Source: Amyelois transitella (lineage: Eukaryota; Arthropoda; Insecta; Lepidoptera; Pyralidae). Taken from it: 64,000 bases of DNA. The first letter of the stretch is position 1. Each line of letters opens with the position of its first letter. The notes below the pieces were generated by a model. The model searched no databases. It saw only the letters and a list, made by a program, of their open reading frames with translations, and had not been told where the DNA came from. This document shows positions 55,516 through 64,000 of the stretch, piece by piece. Location: NCBI RefSeq assembly GCF_032362555.1, contig NC_083512.1, positions 4,638,001 to 4,702,000 of the forward strand. Reading direction: 5' to 3'. Both the position numbers and the translations under genes were made by a program.

Positions 55516-58338
55516 AAAGGCATCAGATTGTGTACATAATTTATAACATATAAACTATATAATAAGATATTATACGTGCATTGTGCATCTTCTCTTTAGA
55601 GTCGATGTGATACGTCATTTCCGTCTATTTATACATAAACGCTGCTTTTTCGAGATGTAATTATTTGCTTGAGTCTGTATATGCCGTGAAGGAAAAGTAT
55701 TGTTATACTCGTATTTATATTAATAACAATGAAATCTTCTCATCGCTAATTACTCAAAACAAATTAATCAATACGTATTTGTAAACAACACTACTCACAT
55801 CCTTAACAATCTATCTACAAACAACAGAAATTGCAATAGCTTTTAAAACAAGTTGAATTTTATGTGTGTCTGTAAATATTCCTAGGTTAAACAAACAGCT
55901 AGGTGATAAATTGTAAGGCTGCTTAGAAAGGCAATATAAAATAAGGGAATAAAGTGAACAGTGCCGTTTACCGATAAAAGAAAGCTGTTGAGTTAGTGGT
56001 CTAGTAAGTATTACGAGAACTAATTGAAAAGGTTTTACGGGTTTGCTATATTTGCAACTTGGTACAATTAAAATGCAAAACTTGACTGCTTAGGTAAACA
56101 ACTTGGAATTTCAGGAAATACTGAGTGTGGCATAAAATTTTTAATTCTCAAAACCTAAATAGTTTGAGATGGTGCAGTGCTAACGACTAATTAGTTCTAG
56201 TCGTCTGATTTAATTCATTTTACTATCTGTAAACTACAGTCTCAATCCATCGATATTAACTGATGGGAAATTTTGATGTCTCACAAGCAAGTAGCCATTG
56301 GTTCTCGATCTCTCCACTTTAAATGTATCACGAAATAATTACTTTATTTCGTAAACACACAAATTAACAATATTTTGAAACAGTGTACTAAGCCAATTTG
56401 TGCACTTTTCAAAGATCGAATTTACCTTATGAATTATAATAACTGGCCCATATTATCACTATGAAATCAGTATGAATGTATAATTATTATTCCCTTCTTG
56501 CCAACCCTATAGATTGACGGTATTGTTTTTCCCATGGAAGCTAGTTTAAAGTTACGATCACAGAATACTTAGGTACGTACACTCCATAAAAGCTGTAAGA
56601 GTATCGAAGAACTCACTACTCTCAGTAATTATTCTTACGCTGAACTCTTTGACTCAACAGAAAACACTCGTACAGAATTATTTTCTTTTTAATGTTTTGT
56701 ATTGAACTTTATCACTTCTTATCATTCCTTTTTAAGTGTACTTTTCGATCGAATTCTTTGATAAAGGCGTCGGAACTGGGAGTCTAAAGACAAGCGGGAT
56801 CATAATTTTTCAATGGACAGAATTGGGTTTGAAAGGTGGTCAAAAGGGTGCCTGAGTCAAACTCGCCTTTCCTCAAAGTGAGTATTTTGGAGAGTGACCC
56901 ACGGGCCACTTCAACCCCACTGATCGGAAAGGGGGCCAAAACGTGTTGTCATGGGCAGATCGATATGCACGACAGACGAAAAACACCCTGTGGTTTTCGT
57001 GGATTTAAATCCTGCATAATTGTTGAGATTCCCGTGGCTGGACGGTATCGTCGACCTTATGTCACATTATTCACGAGAGAAGTCTTACTTTTTGTATAAG
57101 AATAACGGAATGGAAGTGAAGTAATGCATTTCGATAGAAGTTAAAGTAAATATAAATTTCGGTTATTCTCACAGAATTATAGTCTGCATCCCCTGGTTTT
57201 AGTTTCATAAAGAAAAACATATCGATATTTTGCGTAAATGAAAAACATTTTAATATCAACGCAGGGCGAAAATCTAAAAGAGTGAAATGTTTGGGGGCGT
57301 GTTTACACATCGCGCTTCGCCGGCAACTGCCGATGCACGCTCCAATATTTCCGCTAAAAACTTGTACAACGTGCGAGCCAAACGTGTTTTTAACTGCAAA
57401 AATAGTACCGTAATTATGGACAACTTTTTTAATAAAACATTAGTAGAATATGTGAACAAAATGATGACTTATATAATGTTGTGTATAATTTATTTTTAAT
57501 TTTTAATGGTCTTATTTTGGGTGGTTGTTATTTGATTATCTGAAAAGCAAACTAACAATTTTATTAAACATAACTCAGACTATCTCTTATTTTTAATGTT
57601 CCCTATTGCACCTTTTGGAATGTTTCGGAGCCTCTAATATCTCTAATATCTAAGTAATAATTTCTAAAACTCTTTGTCCCAATTAATACCTACCTACTAT
57701 ATAAGTTTGATATATCTCACGGTTAAACAACAGCACTGATCTCTACGAATTTTGAATACATATAGTTTGAAGTAGGTTAAATAATAAAGAGCACTTTTCA
57801 CGAAGTCGAAAGCTAGTGTTGCTCATAAATAATAAAATCAAACACAAGAAAACGTTGAAACTTGATACACACAAGTCGTAAAACACCAGCTACTAAGTAA
57901 GTCTCACAATTGATGGATTAATATAGTTTGCGGCCAGCCAAGGGATGCTAGTCGCATTATTGGAAACTCCCAACTTCTGATAGTATTGGAATGTTTCCGG
58001 AATTATTTTGTTGGAACTGTATACAAATACGTCAAAGTTCCGCTTTCGAATAACTTTACGCGGCAAATAGGGTGATTCAAATGGTGAGTATTCATTCTCA
58101 TTTCTAATTCACTGGCATGCGATTGACTTTCATAAGTATTTTGGAGTTGAATTTGTAGTTGGATTATATAGATAATTTAACAAGAACTGCTGTGAGAAGT
58201 CCTCTGCTGACTTTGACCCCGCGTCTTTCTTTTTCTATAAAATACTTTGAAATTATTTCATTAAAATAAAATAGCTACATTTCTTCAACTATTCTCCCAT
58301 ACACCTACCCATATTGTACCTGTTTAGGGGCTGAGTTC

Positions 58339-58464
58339 TTTTTTTTCATATTTTCTCTTTACTCCTTATCTTTCACTATCCGTGCATGATATAAAAAAGT
58401 TTACATTTCTAGTTAAAAAAAAATTAAACATGGTGTACGAGTAAAGAGAAAATATGAAAAAAAA
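58339..58464. repeat. 26-bp perfect inverted repeat with 74-bp spacer
   Basis: The left arm 58339-58364 (T8 followed by CATATTTTCTCTTTACTC) and the right arm 58439-58464 are exact reverse complements. The spacer is AT-rich. No target-site duplication or terminal motif identifies it as a MITE. Confidence 0.7.
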
Positions 58465-59697
58465 AGTAGATAGCTAAGGTTATTTTTGTTTCATCTATCG
58501 ACATTATTTCCGACATTTGTTCTCCAGATAGATTGCAGGCTTTGCAAATAATGCTCAATTCTTACATTGGCACCGCAACATCGAGAGCAGAAATTAAAAT
58601 CTGTATAAAATGCAGCTTCTTGCTTGAACTTTTTGAAATTAAATACAATTAAATTATCATTAAATGGCTTTCGACGGTTACTTCACCTGCCATTAAATAA
58701 AATTCTCGGCCTTTCAGGAATTAACAAAAAAGGCTATATTGGTGCTTGTTTTCTTTTCAATAAAAATCATTAAACTTGATGATGATTCTTACAATGCAGA
58801 TAAATTAAAATATATAAATGTCTAAACGTTTCGAACTATTAAAAGAAACAACCGCTATTGCTATTGGATACCAGTGCAAACTTTAAACAATTATTTGAAT
58901 TGTCCGTGTATTGTGCTGAGGTCGACGGCGATTACGGCCATTATTGCAAGTAATCGCTTGTAAATGTGCAGGTCAGCCAAGGAAATGTTCCGCCCTCGCA
59001 GGAAATTAACTCAAAGTGCTGCTCACATGCTTGGAACGAATCCGACTTCGGTTTGATTTTGATACTGAAAATGTTGTAGATGATCTAAGTGGGCATTTCT
59101 GATGCAGTAGATAACTTTATTTGCTCTTTAAAAACAACCTACTGGGTTCCAAATGTTATACTAAAAAAAAATTATATTTGTATTGAAAGCTGATATAGTT
59201 TCAAAAACAAGTATATTTATAAATGCTTGCTCATCAATGTCATTTAGTTAATTTAGCAAAACGCATTTAAGAAAAAATTGAATCTTTAAAATTCAAAACC
59301 TAGTTAAGTTTCATCTATCGTGACTCATTATATCTATGTACAGTGTCCGGTAGGCTCATTTTATATATTAAATAAAAGTTTGCACCCAACTGCTTTAAAA
59401 TGAAGTGGAATACTCCACGTTACTCGTACTTCCTTCAAAAGTATTTCTCAAACATCCGCACTCTCTAAAAACTTGCATCAAATGATGAGAAAATTTCAGA
59501 CTGCACAATACAAGTAACGTAACGTTGCATAATATGGCGCGTGTTCAGCCAAAGTATTCGTTATGGTATTTGCTACACCTAGCCAACAGGGCATATGTTT
59601 TTCGATATGACGCCGAACGTCAGGTGTTCATCTCACATTTATCAACTCAATAGGTGTTCTAAAATTAAATGTTAGGTATCAAATAGGAATGAGTTTG

Positions 59698-60230
59698 TCA
59701 GTGTCGTTTATTTCATTTTGTAACTGAGTGGTACAGAGCCCTCCCTCACAGCGAGAGCGTTGCCAACAGCGAAGAGCACTTGAGACTCTGCCGAACTGAT
59801 CCGAGCGGTGATATTCGCGGGATAGGGCTCCCGCTGTCTGCATCCCTCTTGCTCGCGGCCGCGGCGGACGCTAGGCGGGCGGGAGGTATCGGGCGCCCGG
59901 CGTCACTCACGGCGTTTCGGTCTCCCGGGTCGTGTGTCCGAACCTATCCTCTCCGATACGTACGATCTCTCCGAACCCTACCGGTGAACTAACTCAAGCG
60001 CTCACGCGATCTTTAACATATCCCGATAAAATTTCCCGATTACTATTAAGTAAATTAATAGGTGTAATTTTAAACTTACTCTTAGTGTTTGTATTAGTAT
60101 TAAGACTGCGGATTGACAGAACTTTGAAGGTCGTAGGTGCGTAAGGGATTGTCCGGATTGTGGCAAAAGTGCAAAGTGCGAGTCGACCGGTTCCGAGCCG
60201 CAAACTTCCGGTTTCATTGACAAGTATTAG
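59698..60230 (+). promoter_or_regulatory. Putative promoter and non-coding first exon (5' UTR) of a gene continuing beyond the window
   Basis: A CpG- and GC-rich block (strongest 59740-59950) starts just after an initiator-like TCAGT (59698-59702). From 59692 to 60230 there is not a single ATG on the + strand, although several CAT trinucleotides occur, so the minus strand is not depleted. The block ends exactly at a consensus donor, CAAGTATTAG/GTAAGTACAT (60230/60231), and the first ATG appears 8 bp inside the intron. This is what selection against upstream start codons in a long 5' UTR would give. No acceptor or coding exon is identified downstream in the window. Confidence 0.5.
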
Positions 60231-63200
60231 GTAAGTACATGCAGCTTCTTTTTAAAACTGCCCGGCTTTAAAGTGCCCTACAATTTTCTTTCTCAGAGAT
60301 GCCAGACGTGATTGCTAAACAAACAGAGGGTGGAAAGTTTAATTACATATTTTTACCTCCATTTTAATTTTGTTTCGCGAGCGGTCGGTATTAAGTTTTC
60401 AAATTTCCCGCTTTTGTTTTACTTTTGAATACTTCTGCTTCACCGCACCTTATGTTAGAACTTACTTTGCTGAGATTTTATAATGCTTTGTGTCCTGTCT
60501 TCTAGGTTAACAACTTTCTATTGGTTATTTCTATTGGTGGTGACAGAATGTTTTCTTTTAAGTATAGCATACTGTGTATATGAGTGTGATGTTTATCATC
60601 ACAGGTTTTGCATGATTTTCAATTGATATGCAACATTGAATTAAATAAAATGTTTCGATAACTTTTACCAGTTTGACAGCTTTTAAAGGTATAAAGCTTG
60701 TTAACTGTATCTTAACAATAACGTTTGCTTGTAATAAGTAAATAGTCAAAAGTAGAATATTTCTACGGCTTATTGAACTTTCCTTTACATTTTAGAAATT
60801 TATTTATCACAAAGCTGAAAAATTAGTACTTAATTAGATACAATTTTTCTATTATAGATAGAGCTAACAGTATAGCTAGATGACTAAAAGAAAAAAAAAT
60901 AAAACAAGAAAAAACGGAATTCTGCAAAAAATCTGATAAAATTACTATAATGAGTCCCTTCAATGTAGTGAATACAAACAAAGCCCGATAAGGGACTGTA
61001 ACAGCGTAGTAAAGGCTTGTTAATTACCTTTTGGGTTCAAAAGGGTAAAGATTATTGGAGGGATTAACCCATTATTTCTGAAAATTATGCTTCACTTCAT
61101 CTTCTCTAAGCAGCAACCTGTTAGCTAAATGTTATGGACTTGGTTATAGAATTCACAATACTTGTATTAGACAATTATTTCGTTATTGCTTTATTTAATT
61201 GATGTTTCTTATTAAATACCTACATATCTTCATTTTTTACTGTGTCACCTAAAATAAAACTGTAGTGTTTACCTATCATGTAAATCAGTTTGTTTTGTAT
61301 ATATTTGTAATAGAAAAAAAATCGATAACATAAACCTACATAAATGTAAAAATACTTCCATGAAAATAACTCCCCAATGATTTATACAGGCCTATGCATC
61401 ATGTTATAAGTTTTAACAACATTTCAAAACTCACTGTTATGTGTAATGTATGTGTAAGTGTGTGTGTGGTATGTTTGTCTCATAATCTATACGATGTCCT
61501 AATTTAAAGTCACGTCAGTCGGTCACAACTGGTCTCCACATCGTCTCTAAGGCCATCGTAAAATTTTCTTCGCGGTTTTTACTGCGTCGTGAGTGCCCCT
61601 TCACCTTTTGACTTATGAGGATTTCAACCTTGCCCTGAGTACACGGGACGAATAAAAAAGTGGGCTTCCCTCGGCCCAAATTGAAAACCATGCATTTTGC
61701 ACGTTCTATTCAGACTGAGCTTTCTCACAAACTATTGAAAACGCGAAGAAAGCTGGAGATTTGACGCTGTGATTTTAGAATAGTTTTTGTATACAGAAAA
61801 GGTTTAATATAATGTCTATTCGTGTAGAATACTTACTTTGATTGGTATCAAAATCTCTTATCTTATCTCTTCCTGAGAAATCAATAGAAATATTATTAAT
61901 TTCTGATCAAAGTAAAAGCTCATCTCAATGAAACTGCAATGAAATGAAGGAAATTAGTAAAATCTGCAATCTATTTTTCCCCTCAAATTAATTCTCATTC
62001 ACTTAATTTGACTTTATTTTTTCACTCTTAAAATCTACAAATAACCTATGATTGTCTAAATCTATTCCCCAAATCATTAATATCGTTCGGAGTGCACTGA
62101 AACATGTCCTCTATAAATAACATAATTCAGCGGCGAGAACGAACTTACAAAGTTATTCTAGCAAATAAAATAAATATGTCACAACTTCTCCTTTTAGGGT
62201 CTTTATAGATTAAATTATATACGCTTTGGGAGCGAAAAATGGAGACATATTCCGCTATTGGGACCTCCGAGTTATTGTAGCTTAGCTGGTTTGCATTGCG
62301 CCCAACCCATTCATATTTTACACTGCATTATGTACATGGAATTACGTCGATGGAAGTATCAGGAAAACGTTTTTAATCCATTTGAAGAGTTTAATATTCT
62401 AAAGATTTTTATACGGAGCAAAATATTAATGTTGCTCTGCATATATATTTTATTTTATTTTATAAATATTTTGTTTATTCCTATTCTGCAAGGTACTTTT
62501 TTGCTCCTGAAGTCTATCAAAAAAGCAGTTCCTTCCTACCAAAAGTACTAATAACTCCAGAAAGTGTCATAGCCTAGTTCATTAGAACCAAACCAAAACC
62601 ATATAACAAAGCTCAACTTTTGTTAATAGTAATAATAAAACTACCTAAGTAATATAAAGTAAAATACCTAAACTACAAACTAAAAAATATATATTTCAAT
62701 ATTAGGTATTACATGCGAGTAAATTATTAGGGTAGAAAGAAAAATTACAAGGTTCGTATGACCACCTAGATTGCGGCTAACGCCTCACTGATTTATATTT
62801 GTAGTGTGGAACCTTAATGTCCGATATTTTTCATAACATGCTCCTTGTACCCTTTTATCTACAGTGATAATAAGATTCGGGTACTCTCTTATATGACTTC
62901 TTTGTTCTATACACGGATTCTTCTCTTAAAAATAACACGCGAATGATGTGAATGGTTTCAGTACACATTTTTGCTTTCATTTTGTAAAGTTAGATTACAT
63001 TTTTTATAAATGTACAAGTTTAAAAGTATAATCCGAATTCCCAAAACTAATTGTTACCAGAAGTCCCCTAACACTAACGTCACAAAAGTATAAAGTTCTG
63101 ACGGTTCACATAGATTTACCTACATCTAATCTGAGTCCCTATAGGGTGCTACACGTCCTAACTTATTTCATAATATTCGTACGTGTAGCAATGAACCCTC

Positions 63201-64000
63201 GGACCCGCCCTTTGTCGCGGATTCCGACTCTTACCGAACATAATGACCCATTTTAAGGGTCTTTTATGCGAAGTCCTGTTGGCCTTTGGAAATATATTTT
63301 AACAAGCATATTTTTTGTATTTACACCACATCTCTCATGCAGATATATTTAGATTAATTTAACTTATATTTTGATGTATAATCAATCTTATTGGGCCCCT
63401 TGATCAAAAATGTATTTTTACGTATTAGGCTTAAGTTCCCATCCTTTACTTAATCATAAAACGAGATATTTCTTGTTGCATATTTCAAAAAAGAAAATAA
63501 TAAACTACCTACTAGGAAAATGATAAATTGTAACTATATTCACCTCATTTCGTTTGAAGGGCACTGAGGTATTTTACTCATTAAAAGTTATAGGGAATAT
63601 TTTTGGATCATATCACTAAATAGGATTTGAAATTTTCCCATACCTGCTGTATGTGTGTGTTAATTTTACATCGTTTCTACCCAGAGGCTACGTCATATAT
63701 TATTTTTTTACATTTTGTACATAGATATTCAAGGAAAAAATATATATTATAAAAAATTATCTACCAATATTTGCAAGATTAACATTGTCCTTGCCACGTT
63801 TTGTGTATAAAATAAAGATAGAATTCATAGTAATATCGATTTTGCACAGATATCCGAAAAAGAGAGTTCAGCAAAATGTAAATGCTGACATTTGCGTAAA
63901 ACAAGATTTCAGTCAGCGAAAAATTATTTCTTACTTCAAAGAAATGGATTTTTTATATTTTGTTGCTTGAGCAAATAAGGATCTTTACTTATTTTAAGAT
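60231..64000. other. Probable intron or gene-free stretch to the window end
   Basis: I see no exon or repeat with confidence. If the first-exon call is right this is its intron. A mildly GC-richer block at 61480-61700 could be regulatory. Confidence 0.35.

Larger units (their letters stand above)
51679..59690. other. Long gene-free stretch
   Basis: About 8 kb without a supported gene. It contains SINE and LINE relics (listed) and a 26-bp inverted repeat at 58339-58464. A GC-richer patch around 56830-57070 has an open frame without recognisable motifs. Weaker TE tails include 51800-51850 and 55030-55066. Confidence 0.4.

Noticed and set aside
56836..57099. A Pro/Arg-rich coding exon in a GC-richer patch
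   Set aside because: There is no ATG start with context, no family motif and no fitting splice pair.

Overview
The window looks like lepidopteran (moth or butterfly) nuclear DNA. It is AT-rich, with introns of a few hundred bases, an insect odorant receptor, lepidopteran-style digestive serine proteases, an RTE-clade LINE and two abundant SINE families of a kind typical of Lepidoptera. I cannot name the species from sequence alone.

Layout. At 1.5-2.7 kb there is a single-exon acid-lipase-family gene (+). From 2.9 to 15.5 kb the DNA is mostly non-coding. It holds a full-length RTE-tailed SINE, a tRNA-derived SINE and a 5'-truncated RTE retrotransposon (8174-10606) that a tRNA-derived SINE has interrupted. 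At 16.36-20.37 kb an odorant receptor gene (+) can be rebuilt completely: eight exons, all phases compatible, 421 aa. A degenerate tandem repeat of about 140 bp lies just downstream. From 20.5 to 27.8 kb I see no gene. A second RTE copy, nearly identical to the first and with an unbroken reverse transcriptase ORF, lies at 27835-29599.

At 29.9-38.9 kb two tandem five-exon chymotrypsin-family protease genes (-) share identical internal exon lengths (262, 99, 197 and 96 nt) and the same TATA-like element. The distal copy keeps the His-Asp-Ser triad. The proximal copy has Ser in place of the catalytic His, so it is probably a non-catalytic serine protease homologue. Both have Ser instead of Gly at the oxyanion-hole position before Asp-Ser-Gly-Gly-Pro. 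Their introns are packed with SINE, LINE and Helitron-like debris.

From 39 to 59 kb I find no confident gene. There are RTE, SINE and LINE relics, a Helitron 3' end that still encodes the C-terminus of the helicase (43.17-43.67 kb), and two striking clusters of short palindromes (47.6 kb and 49.14-49.31 kb). At about 59.7-60.23 kb a GC- and CpG-rich block with no ATG on the + strand ends at a strong splice donor. It looks like a promoter plus non-coding first exon of a gene that continues beyond the window.

The genes share no pathway and I found no new defence or biosynthetic system. The most notable points are the divergence of the protease pair (one active-looking, one inactive), the very recent LINE and SINE activity with exact target-site duplications, the SINE/LINE tail sharing, the chained palindromes and the ATG-free putative first exon. 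All exon models were made by eye from splice sites, phase and family similarity.
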